Source of the DNA: WVZL01 sp041862375 | GTDB lineage: Bacteria; Acidobacteriota; Aminicenantia; Aminicenantales; Aminicenantaceae | DNA: 64,000 bases | Direction: 5' to 3' | Assembly: GCA_041862375.1 (NCBI GenBank) | Contig: JBGVTE010000084.1 | Span: 1 to 64,000, forward strand | Made by a program: the position numbers and the translations under genes | Part shown: positions 25,815-35,182 of the stretch, one piece after another | Position numbering within the stretch: the stretch's first letter is position 1 | Layout: each line of letters opens with the position of its first letter | Notes under the pieces: generated by a model | The model's input: only the letters and a program-made list of their open reading frames with translations | Databases searched by the model: none | Told to the model about the DNA's origin: nothing

Positions 25815-27076
25815 AACGGATTATTGAAAAACTATCCCAAAAACGCAGAGAAAAAGAAGAAGATTTCGCTAAGAGACTCAAAGAAATAGAGGAAAAGAGC
25901 AAGGAAGACTTCTCTTTAAAAAATTCCCCTCGCTTTCAAAATCTCCTTCTTCACCTGAAAGATACCTTAAAATTTAAAGAAGCACCCTCCAAAAAGAAAA
26001 AGCGCCGCTCCTTGACATCCTTTATTCAATCCTCGAAATCAGAATCTTCCCAGGAGCTCATCAACCAGCAGGTTTTTCTAATTCTCAAAGAGTTCCAGAA
26101 TGGGCTGGATCAAAACTTCGCCCAGGTAAAAAATCTTATCTCCGAACTCCAAGATTTAGTCCAACTCAACACATCATTGGGAGATGCCAGGGACAGAGAA
26201 TGGGATGCACTGGGATCGAATCACGTGGGCATGATTTTTAAGAGCATGGAGTGGCGGGTAGACAAGCTGGCGGCTGAATACGAAGATGTGAAAATTCTGA
26301 TGAAAAAATTTTTATTTCTCAAAGAAAAGTTGGAAAGGCTTCTTTCCGTTCTCGAAGAAAAGAAATTACCCTCACAACCTCACGTTAAAGAAATATTAGA
26401 GCCGCTGCAAGATTGGCGATACGCAGGTTTTGAAAATAGATTCAGAGGCTACCAAGAGGAGGTAAAAAAACAGCAGGAAAACTATCTTCCTTACTTTAAA
26501 AAGAAAGGCAAAGTACTGGATTTAGGCTGTGGAAGAGGCGAATTTGTCGAGCTTTTGGAGAAAAACGGCATAGAAGCTGTGGGTGTCGACCTCAACGATC
26601 AGATGATTGAAACCTGCCTGGAGAAAGGCCTCAACTGCCAGAAAGGCGATATCCTGGAAAAACTGGCAGAGTGGGATGACAGCTCTCTTGCGGGCATATT
26701 CTCATCTCAGGTCATCGAGCATCTTCCTCCTTCCTATTTGAGACGTCTTGTGGAGCTTGCTTATTTTAAGCTCAGTCCTTCAAGCTATATAGTGCTTGAA
26801 ACAATAAATCCCACATCGGTATTCAGCCTGGTTCAGATTTACTTTCTGGATCTCTCCCATCAAAAACCTGTCCATCCCCAGGCCCTTAAATTTTTACTGG
26901 AAAGCTCGGGTTTTGATGATGTAGAGATTAAATACTCTTCTCCGCCAGAAGAAGAAATGCTTCGAAATCTCCCTGGAGCTGATGAGACTTCATCCATCCT
27001 GAATCAAAATATTGACAGCCTGAATAAGCTTCTCTATGCTCCCTCTAATTATGCTGCTGTCGGTTTAAAAAAATAG
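25811..27076 (+). CDS. SAM-dependent methyltransferase with long N-terminal helical region
   Basis: A 421-residue protein. Residues 1-210 are highly charged and helical, probably coiled coil (KRREKEEDFAKRLKEIEEK, and FLKEKLERLLSVLEEKK). A class I methyltransferase domain follows, with motif I VLDLGCGRGEFVELLEKNGI near 234-253, then GVDLN, and SQVIEHLP near 297. The layout resembles lipopolysaccharide or polysaccharide-terminating methyltransferases, but the substrate is not known. It overlaps tatA by four bases. Confidence 0.82.
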   Translation: MKRIIEKLSQKRREKEEDFAKRLKEIEEKSKEDFSLKNSPRFQNLLLHLKDTLKFKEAPSKKKKRRSLTSFIQSSKSESSQELINQQVFLILKEFQNGLDQNFAQVKNLISELQDLVQLNTSLGDARDREWDALGSNHVGMIFKSMEWRVDKLAAEYEDVKILMKKFLFLKEKLERLLSVLEEKKLPSQPHVKEILEPLQDWRYAGFENRFRGYQEEVKKQQENYLPYFKKKGKVLDLGCGRGEFVELLEKNGIEAVGVDLNDQMIETCLEKGLNCQKGDILEKLAEWDDSSLAGIFSSQVIEHLPPSYLRRLVELAYFKLSPSSYIVLETINPTSVFSLVQIYFLDLSHQKPVHPQALKFLLESSGFDDVEIKYSSPPEEEMLRNLPGADETSSILNQNIDSLNKLLYAPSNYAAVGLKK

Positions 27077-27100
27077 GCTTTTCTTGCTCTTTTGAAAACA

Positions 27101-28018
27101 ATGTCACTCTATGCAGGCTTTGACTTAGGTGGAACGTACCTTAAATACGGCTTAGTGGATGAAAAGGGAATAATTTTATTCAAAGAAAAAGCGCCCTCCC
27201 CTGCTGCCATCGAAGCTCTTCTCAATCTCATAAATAAACTCTGGGAAGAAATTAAGAGAAAAGGAAAGGAAGAAGTCAAGGCTGTAGGTTTTGGGTTTCC
27301 GGGAATCTTCAATATCAAAGAGCAAAAAACTTATCAATCTCCCAATTACCCTTCCCTCGATAATTTTGAACTCCAGCCAGCACTTGCTCGCTTTATAGAA
27401 GTTCCTTTCTGGATTGATAACGATGCAAACATGGCTGCCTACGGAGAATTTAAGGCTGGAGGAGGAAAGGGAGTTCAGATCATGGTTTTACTGACCATAG
27501 GCACAGGCGTAGGTTCAGGAATTATCTTGGATGGTAAAATATATCATGGAAAATGCGGGTTTGCCGCTGAGCTGGGACATGTCATTGTCAACCACGAGGG
27601 AACCCAATGCAAATGCGGCAGTTATGGCTGCCTTGAAACAGAGGTTTCGGCTCCTAAAATAGTAAAGAATTATAATTCTCTGGCAAAAACAAAAGAAAAT
27701 ATTTCTGCAGAAGAAGTATATCGCCGGGCTCGAAGAGGCGATGGGGCGGCTCGCCAGGCATTTGCCCGAGCAGGTTACTACTTAGGAATCGGACTAGCTT
27801 CAGTAATCAACTTTTTAAACCCGGAGAAAATATTGCTGGGTGGGGGAGTCATGTCAACCGGCGATTATCTCTTTTCTCCTGCGCTTGAAGAAACGCGAAG
27901 ACGATCATACAGGGCATCCTTTGAGTGCTGCTCCATCGAAAAGGCAATTCTCGGGAACGATGCTGGAATCATCGGATCCGCACTCTTGGCAAAGCATAAT
28001 TTGGTATCACAGCTATAA
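27101..28018 (+). CDS. ROK-family sugar kinase (glucokinase-like)
   Basis: About 305 residues from the ATG at 27101; a TTG at 27092 could extend it by three. The phosphate-1 motif DLGGTYLKYGLVD lies at the N-terminus, with WIDNDANMAAYGEF and LTIGTGVGSGI in the middle. The ROK zinc site CKCGSYGCLE follows. It probably phosphorylates glucose or a similar hexose with ATP. There is no HTH, so it is a kinase and not a ROK repressor. No clear ribosome site is seen, and it begins 24 bases after the methyltransferase stop. Confidence 0.9.
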   Translation: MSLYAGFDLGGTYLKYGLVDEKGIILFKEKAPSPAAIEALLNLINKLWEEIKRKGKEEVKAVGFGFPGIFNIKEQKTYQSPNYPSLDNFELQPALARFIEVPFWIDNDANMAAYGEFKAGGGKGVQIMVLLTIGTGVGSGIILDGKIYHGKCGFAAELGHVIVNHEGTQCKCGSYGCLETEVSAPKIVKNYNSLAKTKENISAEEVYRRARRGDGAARQAFARAGYYLGIGLASVINFLNPEKILLGGGVMSTGDYLFSPALEETRRRSYRASFECCSIEKAILGNDAGIIGSALLAKHNLVSQL

Positions 28019-28173
28019 CTAGACTCATTCCATATTTAACGTATTCCCCTTATATTCGGTATATCCTAATATCCTATCAAGATGTTTATTTCCTCCAACT
28101 TTATTTTGGACGTATATCTTATCTTGAATATTTTATAAAGAACTGCTTATTTTCCTGAACAAACCTTAAGAAA

Positions 28174-28199
28174 TTATAAAAGTTATGAAAACCTGATCC
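28174..28199 (+). repeat. REP copy, family A
   Basis: TTATAAAAGTTATGAAAACC then TGATCC, diverged at two tail positions from the 12185 copy. Confidence 0.75.
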
Positions 28200-28241
28200 T
28201 AATACTCAACCAGTCTTTTCTTTTGAAAGCTTTTCTGTAAG

Positions 28242-28271
28242 TTATCCAAGTTATGAAAGCCTGACCCCATT
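28242..28271 (+). repeat. REP copy, family A
   Basis: TTATCCAAGTTATGAAAGCC then TGACCCCATT, almost identical to the RAYT right end. It lies in the same orientation as the copy 68 bases to its left. Confidence 0.85.
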
Positions 28272-28285
28272 GCAATGCGATGAAA

Positions 28286-28316
28286 CCAAAAAATTGAATT
28301 TGATTCAATTTTTTGG
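28286..28316. terminator. Perfect 14-bp palindrome with 3-base loop
   Basis: CCAAAAAATTGAAT, TTG, then the exact reverse complement ATTCAATTTTTTGG. The T run in the right arm could serve as an intrinsic terminator for the ROK gene, but the stem is AT-rich; an operator is the other possibility. The gap 28019-28580 holds this, two REPs and the sigma-54-type box, and no gene. Confidence 0.45.
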
Positions 28317-28392
28317 ATAAAAAGAGGGAAATGAGAAACGGCTAATGTTGTTAAAGTCTTGATTATAAATAATTTAGTTTGATGTGTTAATT

Positions 28393-28408
28393 TGGCATAA
28401 ATATTGCT
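28393..28408 (+). promoter_or_regulatory. Sigma-54-type -24/-12 promoter of the TonB receptor
   Basis: TGGCAT, AAATA, TTGCT: -24 and -12 doublets 12 bases apart. Transcription would start near 28419, leaving a leader of about 160 bases before the TTG start at 28581. The box matches 12351-12366 in both half-sites and spacing. Confidence 0.6.
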
Positions 28409-28580
28409 TTTGAAAAAATTAGTTAATACAGCATATTACTAAAAAGGAGGTGGAATAGAGGGAAATAAAATATGAGTAGGTTATTTGTTGTCTCTTTTCT
28501 GAAAGAAAAGAGGCAGGGTGTTTCCCTTGAAACTCACAAGGGAATGGGAAAATAATAAAATAACGCTTAAGGAGGAATAA

Positions 28581-31500
28581 TTGAGTAAAAAGTTACTCAA
28601 AGTGCTATTGATCTTAAGCCTTTCCATAGGGCTCACCTCAGCAGCTTTCTCTCAGCAGACTGGTTCAATCAGAGGCACAATAGCTGATACTGAAAATAAC
28701 TTTCTTCCTGGAGTCTCGGTAACAGCTAATTCTCCTGCTCTGATGACACCGCAGAATTATGTAACCACAGAGACGGGAACATACAGGTTTCCTGCTCTTC
28801 CTCCTGGTCACTACGACCTCACCGCTGAATTGCCGGGTTTCAAGACTGTAACCAGAGAAGAGATCATCGTCCGGGTGGGTATGGTCATTACCATTGATAT
28901 CGTCATGGAGATGACAGCTCTCGAGGAAAAAGTTACGGTAACCGCAACCTCACCAACAGTTGACGTGGAGCAGACAAAGCTTTCTGTCATCATGGATAAG
29001 GAACTGCTGAAAAACATCCCCATGGCTCGAGACCTGTATGACATTGTTAACGCAGCTCCAGGGGCCATCTCTGAAGAACAGACCTACAGAAGAACTTCCT
29101 CAATCCACGGTGGTACTGTCCGAAGCAACACCTATGCTTTTGACGGCGTCAACATGAACGACCCTGTGGTCATGTATCCTCTGACAAACATCAACTTCGA
29201 TGTTATGGACGAGGTAGAGATGGTTACAGCCGCTCATCCAGCTCGAATCGGGTATACTGACGGAGCTTATATCAACATCGTGACCCGTTCGGGAGGAAAC
29301 AGGTTCTCAGGAGGAGCTGTTATCTACTACACCAATGAGGGAATGAACCAGATCCTGTGGACAGAAGAGCATATCCAGGCCTTAGAAGTTTCAAAGCCGC
29401 AGGTAGACAAACTGAACCTAGACGGTTCCTTAACACTCGGTGGACCAGTCATACTCGACAGGCTGTGGTTCTTCGGCAATGCCCGATACATCAAGCAGGA
29501 GATGAAAACAAACTTCATCCCGTTTACAGACATCTTAGGGCGGTATCACGGCGCGTATAACTGGATTCACGAAGAAAAAATGGGATTCATAAAATTCACC
29601 TCACAGGTCACTACAAACATCAAATTAATGGCAATGTATAACTATATCGACCGCTATCGCCCGATGTACGAGGAGCCCGGCTCAAGGCAGCCTTTCATCT
29701 CAACCCGAGTCTGGGATCATGAAACAGGACATACCGGAACCGCGCTCTTCAACTACATCCTCAACCAGAACACTTTCTTCGACATAAAAGGTAGCTTTGT
29801 CCGCCGCTGGTTCCCCATACCCATGCAGCCAGAAGCCCAAGGACTTCCCTGGATCAATGACTATGCTGAGCCTTACGCCATGATTACAACAGCCCGGTTC
29901 AACGAGACCTATCTCAGAAAGAGGGTCCAGGGTGAAGCTCATGCCACTCGCTTCCTTGATGATTTCCTCGGCGGAAACCACGAGATTAAAGCCGGAGTAG
30001 AGTATGAGCAGGCCTACGGTGACTGGGATTGGTGGAGAAAAGACAACCTTCTCTGGTACTGGTACGGCGGCCCTTATTACTACGACACAACAACCTGGAA
30101 GGGTGTTCCCAACGTAGGAAGAGGGAGGATTTACTTCTACATCTGCGGTCCTGATGAGGGCTCAACCAAGATAATCGACAAAGCCAACAGAATCGGCTTT
30201 TACCTCCAGGATTCTGCTACCTTTGCCGACAGGCTGACTGTGAATGTAGGTGTCAGGTTTGACCGGACCACAGGTTGGAAGCCTGCTGTAACCAAGGAAG
30301 CCGGTGGTAATCCGATGTCTGTCTGGATTGGAGAGAACTACGTCAAACCTCATACTGCAAAAACGTATCCTGATAGATGGGGAGGACAAGGCGTTAATCC
30401 TTACGCACAAATGACTTCTGACGAATGGAAAGACATCATGGTCTGGAACGCATTCTCTCCGAGAATCGGCATGACCTTTGATGTCTTCGGCGACGGAAGG
30501 ACTGCCTTGAAGGCTTCCTTTGCCCGCTATACTGAGTACATGATGCTCCAGTACTTCTCTACACTTCATTCCTTCTATCCTCGCTCCTTCCGCTACTACT
30601 GGTATGATATGAATAACAACCAGCTAATTGACACCGCCGACGACTTCACTGTTTATCCCACTGACTACAGAGTCATGGATCCTACCTTTTCCGAAAAAAA
30701 GCTCGCTGATGGCACCACATCCCCGTTAAACGATGAGTTCACAGTCGGTATCTGGCACGAACTCTTCAAGAACTTCTCACTGGGTATGAACTTCATATAC
30801 AAGAGCAAAAGCAATATCTTTGAAGATGTCCGCTGGGCGCCTGACACTAACGAATACTGGTACCACTGGGATCAACCAGCAGCCAAGAAATACTGGATAC
30901 CTTTCACTACCATCGTTCCTGGAACTGATGACTATCCTGATCAAAAAGTTACCGTCTATGTCATGTCAAACGATGCGCCGGAAACTTTCTACCAGGCACG
31001 AAATGTTCCTGAGCTAAGCAGAAAGTACTGGGCCTTAGAGTTCATCTTCAACAAGCGCATGGCTGACGGCTGGCAGTTCAGCGGCTCTGTAGTTTACAGC
31101 AAGGCTTACGGCAACATCGGCGGCTGGTACGGCGTAAGTTGGGGCTGGTCAGGAGGTGGTGACAGTCCCAACGCTTTCGTTAACACCGATGGAAGACAGG
31201 ACGTCGACAGGCCACTGCAGATAAAGCTCATGGGTACAGCTCAGCTGCCTTACCGCATATTTCTCAGTGCTTACTACAGGCTCTTTACCGGATCACCCTG
31301 GGGAAGGTATGCTAACATCAGGCCACCTACTTCCTGGTGCAATGCTAACAATGCTTACAGAGACTACTACGGCGTCTACATTGAACCTCTGGACACCAGA
31401 CAAAACAGAGGCTCAAACTACCTTGACCTAAGGCTCGAGAAAGAATTCAGACTCGGAGACTTCGGAAGGCTCGGTGCCTATATCGACTGCCTCAACGTAC

Positions 31501-31667
31501 TTGGCTGGTCTGGTGTTGGAGTCGGCCGCGATGACATCTACCAGTACAATCCATCCGCTGAAAATGTAAGCGAGCCTCAGAACGTAACACTTGAGTCCGG
31601 CTACAAGGTCATCAGTTCTGTAAGCGGAGTCAGGACAGTTAAGTTCAGCGTCAGGTTCAGCTTCTAA
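28581..31667 (+). CDS. Oar-like TonB-dependent receptor with carboxypeptidase-regulatory domain
   Basis: A 1028-residue outer-membrane receptor. A signal peptide (LLKVLLILSLSIGLTSAAFS) is followed by a carboxypeptidase-regulatory/CNA-B fold: GSIRGTIADTENNFLPGVSV (27-46) and TGTYRFPALPPGHYDL. Next comes a plug domain (about 120-235, with GGTVRSNTYAFDGVNMNDP) and a large barrel ending VKFSVRFSF. No TonB box is obvious. Such Oar-type proteins take up or secrete polymers, but the substrate here is unknown. The start codon is TTG, with AAGGAGG five bases upstream. A strong terminator follows the gene. Confidence 0.9.
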   Translation: MSKKLLKVLLILSLSIGLTSAAFSQQTGSIRGTIADTENNFLPGVSVTANSPALMTPQNYVTTETGTYRFPALPPGHYDLTAELPGFKTVTREEIIVRVGMVITIDIVMEMTALEEKVTVTATSPTVDVEQTKLSVIMDKELLKNIPMARDLYDIVNAAPGAISEEQTYRRTSSIHGGTVRSNTYAFDGVNMNDPVVMYPLTNINFDVMDEVEMVTAAHPARIGYTDGAYINIVTRSGGNRFSGGAVIYYTNEGMNQILWTEEHIQALEVSKPQVDKLNLDGSLTLGGPVILDRLWFFGNARYIKQEMKTNFIPFTDILGRYHGAYNWIHEEKMGFIKFTSQVTTNIKLMAMYNYIDRYRPMYEEPGSRQPFISTRVWDHETGHTGTALFNYILNQNTFFDIKGSFVRRWFPIPMQPEAQGLPWINDYAEPYAMITTARFNETYLRKRVQGEAHATRFLDDFLGGNHEIKAGVEYEQAYGDWDWWRKDNLLWYWYGGPYYYDTTTWKGVPNVGRGRIYFYICGPDEGSTKIIDKANRIGFYLQDSATFADRLTVNVGVRFDRTTGWKPAVTKEAGGNPMSVWIGENYVKPHTAKTYPDRWGGQGVNPYAQMTSDEWKDIMVWNAFSPRIGMTFDVFGDGRTALKASFARYTEYMMLQYFSTLHSFYPRSFRYYWYDMNNNQLIDTADDFTVYPTDYRVMDPTFSEKKLADGTTSPLNDEFTVGIWHELFKNFSLGMNFIYKSKSNIFEDVRWAPDTNEYWYHWDQPAAKKYWIPFTTIVPGTDDYPDQKVTVYVMSNDAPETFYQARNVPELSRKYWALEFIFNKRMADGWQFSGSVVYSKAYGNIGGWYGVSWGWSGGGDSPNAFVNTDGRQDVDRPLQIKLMGTAQLPYRIFLSAYYRLFTGSPWGRYANIRPPTSWCNANNAYRDYYGVYIEPLDTRQNRGSNYLDLRLEKEFRLGDFGRLGAYIDCLNVLGWSGVGVGRDDIYQYNPSAENVSEPQNVTLESGYKVISSVSGVRTVKFSVRFSF

Positions 31668-31696
31668 TACACCCTCGCGCAGAAACTCAAAACCTT

Positions 31697-31729
31697 CCGC
31701 CTGCTAGATGCAGGCGGGGGGTTTTTTTT
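31697..31729 (+). terminator. Rho-independent terminator of the TonB receptor gene
   Basis: CCGCCTGC, loop TAGAT, GCAGGCGG, then GGGG and eight T. Eight GC-rich pairs plus a T run 30 bases after the stop codon make this the clearest terminator in the window. Confidence 0.9.
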
Positions 31730-31935
31730 AGAAAAGGGGAAGCCTCACTACTGCCCGGTTATGCCTGAAATAAAATATTTGTGTTGATATTATTGAAGTT
31801 ACAGCTCAAAAAATTAAAAAATGGTTTCAAATCGATTAGAGTGATTTTTTGCATAACTTAATAAAAATAATTAAGTTACACGGAATTACATTCTAAAGTT
31901 GGGACAGCAGTGGGACGGATTACTTTTTAACTTTT

Positions 31936-32928
31936 TTATTTTTTCATCTTTTCAATGGTGGCGACTATGTTTCTTATCTTTGGAACCTCAGGATTTTCGG
32001 GGTCCATCTCTATGAACTTGTTAAAATTTTCGATTGATTTATCAAAATCTCCCTTGTTGAGGTAAACATACCCCAGCTTCATGTACGGTTTTGACCAATC
32101 CTTTTTTATCTGAACGGCTAACTCAAGATACTTAATTGCCTCATCAATTTTTCGGTGAGAGAAGAAAACTTCTCCCACATTATAGGCAGCCACCTCATCC
32201 TCAGGGGATATTTCCAATGCCTGGGAGAAATGCTTCTGGGCTGTTTCAAAATCTTCCTTCTGAATGTACAATTCTCCAAGTGCTGTAAAAGCCCGTAATG
32301 CTGTGGCAGTGTCTCCGCTGTAATCGCCATAGGTCTCCATAGTCTTATCCAGGACCATCTTGAACTCAGCTTCAGCTTTATCCAATTCTCCCTTTTTCAT
32401 GAAACAGGTTCCTATGTTGATATGAGCCTGGTAAATCTCTGGGTACTTGGCCAGGAATTCTTCGAATACTCCCAAGGCTTCATCGTACTTTTCTTCTTTT
32501 ATGAGGAGATTTCCCTTGTCAAACAACTCAAAAGATTCCTCGTCGGCCAAGAGGGCTGAAAATCCTGTCATCTTCTTCAAAGTAAAGGTTATGGGAGGAT
32601 TTCTTCTTAGCTGACTGACATTCATATCCACGTATGAACTGCTGTAGCCCTTCTTGGTAGCTACTACTCGCCAATAGCCGGTTCCCATTCCTGCTACAGC
32701 AAATTGTCCTTTTTCATCAGAATAGCCCTGAAGCTTTGTCTTATAGCGCATGCTCTCGACAGTAACCAAAACTCCCTCGATTGGACTCCCGCCTTCATCA
32801 ACTACAACACCATTAATCCTGCCCTTTCCCATATGTTCCTGGGCTGAAATAAATGCGTACATTGAAAAAATTAAAAATAATGCCAAAGCAGTAAAAATTA
32901 AGAACATATTCTTAACCAAATGACGCAT
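31936..32928 (-). CDS. Exported TPR protein with carboxypeptidase-regulatory domain
   Basis: A 330-residue protein. A signal peptide (NMFLIFTALALFLIFSMYAF) is followed by a carboxypeptidase-regulatory fold at about 35-110 (GRINGVVVDEGGSPIEGVLV). At least four TPR repeats then run from 150 to 320, for example AAYNVGEVFFSHRKIDEAIK and PYMKLGYVYLNKGDFDKSIE. The start at 32928 is chosen over 32964 because the shorter form begins right at the leader. Together with the GWxTD genes upstream it looks like part of one exported-protein locus. Function unknown. Confidence 0.8.
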   Translation of the reverse strand: MRHLVKNMFLIFTALALFLIFSMYAFISAQEHMGKGRINGVVVDEGGSPIEGVLVTVESMRYKTKLQGYSDEKGQFAVAGMGTGYWRVVATKKGYSSSYVDMNVSQLRRNPPITFTLKKMTGFSALLADEESFELFDKGNLLIKEEKYDEALGVFEEFLAKYPEIYQAHINIGTCFMKKGELDKAEAEFKMVLDKTMETYGDYSGDTATALRAFTALGELYIQKEDFETAQKHFSQALEISPEDEVAAYNVGEVFFSHRKIDEAIKYLELAVQIKKDWSKPYMKLGYVYLNKGDFDKSIENFNKFIEMDPENPEVPKIRNIVATIEKMKK

Positions 32929-33015
32929 ATTACCCTCCTCGCGTAAAATTAATGCTTCCTTCACTTTTTCCCTTTACTCCTAGCTCTTGTTCCTTTCACG
33001 AGAAAAGATTAGGAG

Positions 33016-34074
33016 CTACATTTTAAGGGGAAGAAGTTTTTCTATTTCCTGGGCCCCGCTAAGATTTTTTAAACAAATATAGACAGTATATTCGCCCTTT
33101 TCCAGCCACATTCTAACCGGAACTTCTACTTCCCATGCTTCTCCTATATGCTGCTCCAGGAATTCCTCCCTGAAATCTAATGGATGCTCATTTCTAAACT
33201 GCCAGATAATCTCATCAGCTGCATCCTTTACATGGACCTCTATTTCAAGTTTTGCCCTAAGCCTCCCTGCTTCCTCTTCGAAGACAATTTTTTTATAAGG
33301 CAGAAGGATGTGAATTAAAAGGTTACTTCCAAGATCCTCGTCCTTCTGCTTTATTAAATTCCAGGAAAAATTAAAAAGTGCTCTCCTGAGATAGAGTTTT
33401 GCCCGCTCTGCTTCCTCCTTGTACAATTCATGGGTAAAGATAAGATTTGGCTGAAACTGAGTCTCTATACCCATGGTACCGGGAAGTAATTCGTCCAAGT
33501 TGGTAGTCAGTTTATAATCACCGGTTCCGTAGGCATCAACAAAAATTAGTCTGATTGAATGAGGCTTCTGCAGAGAAGAAAACAGATCGTAATAGATCCA
33601 GATCTCAGTTGGTTTTTCGCCTGCTGCAAGTCGTTTTCCCTGAACCATATCTCTGGGATCCACATAGGGATCGATGGGGTGTCCACCCATGGGGTTTGTC
33701 TCCCTTTCATTGGGAGGGCCAAAGAGGATATAAATCCGGCCTCTATCCTGAAGCCATCCTGGTCTGCCTCCTCCTTTAAAGAGTCGGTTGGCTTCTTCTA
33801 TCCTGGCAAAATAGGCCTCTTTAAACTCATTCCGCTCTGTTTCAAGAGTGGGATCCCTCCTCTTCCAGAACTTATCGATGAATTCATCCCGGGCTGAAGG
33901 AGGAAGCTCTAAAAAAATCTTTGCCTCCTCACTCGTAATGATGTACCTCACTTTGTTGTAGAATTCTTCGCTTTCCGGATCAAGCCTCTTTTCCAATCTT
34001 TTGAGGGCACATGAAACGAAAAGAAGGCTCAAGCCCAGAACAATGATTATTATCAGAATTGCTAATTTCCGCAT
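33016..34074 (-). CDS. GWxTD-domain lipoprotein, paralogue 1
   Basis: A 352-residue protein with a lipoprotein leader (LGLSLLFVSC, Cys about 22). The GWxTD region reads KFWKRRDPTLETERNEFKEA followed by GGGRPGWLQDRGRIYILFGP; the motif itself is GWLQD, so Thr of GWxTD is replaced by Gln. The C-terminal half is a beta-rich domain. GWxTD proteins are known mainly from Acidobacteriota, Aminicenantes and Bacteroidota relatives, and their function is not established. It is one of three tandem paralogues. Confidence 0.85.
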   Translation of the reverse strand: MRKLAILIIIIVLGLSLLFVSCALKRLEKRLDPESEEFYNKVRYIITSEEAKIFLELPPSARDEFIDKFWKRRDPTLETERNEFKEAYFARIEEANRLFKGGGRPGWLQDRGRIYILFGPPNERETNPMGGHPIDPYVDPRDMVQGKRLAAGEKPTEIWIYYDLFSSLQKPHSIRLIFVDAYGTGDYKLTTNLDELLPGTMGIETQFQPNLIFTHELYKEEAERAKLYLRRALFNFSWNLIKQKDEDLGSNLLIHILLPYKKIVFEEEAGRLRAKLEIEVHVKDAADEIIWQFRNEHPLDFREEFLEQHIGEAWEVEVPVRMWLEKGEYTVYICLKNLSGAQEIEKLLPLKM

Positions 34075-34120
34075 CCTGTACTCCTTGAATTTTTATTATA
34101 ATTAAAATTCCTTCCTTTGC

Positions 34121-34151
34121 CAATGGGGTCAGGCTTTCATAACTTGGATAA
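34121..34151 (-). repeat. REP copy, family A, between two GWxTD genes
   Basis: CAATGGGGTCAGGCTTTCAT then AACTTGGATAA, nearly identical to the RAYT left end. It sits in the 172-base gap between paralogues 1 and 2. Confidence 0.85.
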
Positions 34152-34246
34152 TTTTGTATTCCTTCTGCTCATTCCTCAAAAACTTTAATTTTTCTCCTGC
34201 TATTCTATAAAAAATTAGGGTGGCAAAGGCCTGATGCCGAACTCCA

Positions 34247-35182
34247 CTATCTAACCCAAAACTCCATCGTTTTTTCTAATTCCTCGGCCCCTGTTCTGTT
34301 TTTGATGAGAATATGGAACAGGTTTTTTCCTTGATGAAGCTTTTCCAGACCTTCTTCCAGGGCAAAGGGAATTTCAATCTCGTAATCCTTCTTTCTTTTC
34401 TCCCGAAGCTCGAAATCATCGATTGTAATAGTGAAAGATTCCTGGTATTCCCAGATTAGACTGTCAGATGAATCTTTCAGCTCAAGGTTAACATCCAGGG
34501 TAGTCACAAGTTTATCATCTTCAGTTTTGAACCAGATAACTTCATACGGTACTCTAATAGTAATGATGCCTTCAATTCTCTCCGGACCAACATAGGTCTT
34601 TTTTATATCCCAGGTAAAATCAAAGAATCCCTTTTCTCTCTTAAATGTTTTGGAAAGATATGACTGAGCAAGATTTAAGTCATGGAGGTGGGACAAGTTG
34701 AGTGTGACCAGTTCATACGAACCGTTGCAGTAATAATCCAGGAAAAGAACCGGGAAATTACCATAATACCATATCTCCCGGCAACGACTATAAGGGTCTC
34801 CCCCCATGGGATAGGTTAATCTGTCAGTGGGAGGTCCGAAAAGGACATAGATTCTTCCTCTGTCAGTCATCCATCCCGGTCTACCTTCTCCTAAAAAAAG
34901 TTCATTAGACCTTTCAATTCGGTTTAAATACTCAATTTTAAACTCATTCACTTCTGTATCAGGATCAGGATCGCGGCGTTTCCAGAATTCCTCAATGAAT
35001 TTGTCTTTTTCTGAATCAGGAGTTTCTAGAAAAATCTTTCTCTCATCCCCGGTGACAATATACCGCACTTTGGATAAAAATTCAGCATATTCAGGCTTAA
35101 GCTGTCGCTCTAATTTATACAGACGGCAGGCGGGGAGGAGGATAAAGAAAGATAGGAGAATGACAAAAAACGATCTTTTCAT
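34247..35182 (-). CDS. GWxTD-domain lipoprotein, paralogue 2
   Basis: A 311-residue protein with a lipobox (FFILLPAC). It has the paired motifs EEFWKRRDPDPDTEVNEFKI and GRPGWMTDRGRIYVLFGPPT, so GWMTD is intact. The C-terminal beta domain includes WEYQESFTITIDDFELREKR, much like paralogue 1. The start overlaps the stop of paralogue 3 by ATGA, so the two are translationally coupled. Function not established. Confidence 0.87.
   Translation of the reverse strand: MKRSFFVILLSFFILLPACRLYKLERQLKPEYAEFLSKVRYIVTGDERKIFLETPDSEKDKFIEEFWKRRDPDPDTEVNEFKIEYLNRIERSNELFLGEGRPGWMTDRGRIYVLFGPPTDRLTYPMGGDPYSRCREIWYYGNFPVLFLDYYCNGSYELVTLNLSHLHDLNLAQSYLSKTFKREKGFFDFTWDIKKTYVGPERIEGIITIRVPYEVIWFKTEDDKLVTTLDVNLELKDSSDSLIWEYQESFTITIDDFELREKRKKDYEIEIPFALEEGLEKLHQGKNLFHILIKNRTGAEELEKTMEFWVR

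Noticed and set aside
28419..28580. Riboswitch in the leader of the TonB receptor
   Set aside because: The 160-base leader shows no recognisable cobalamin, TPP or other aptamer sequence.
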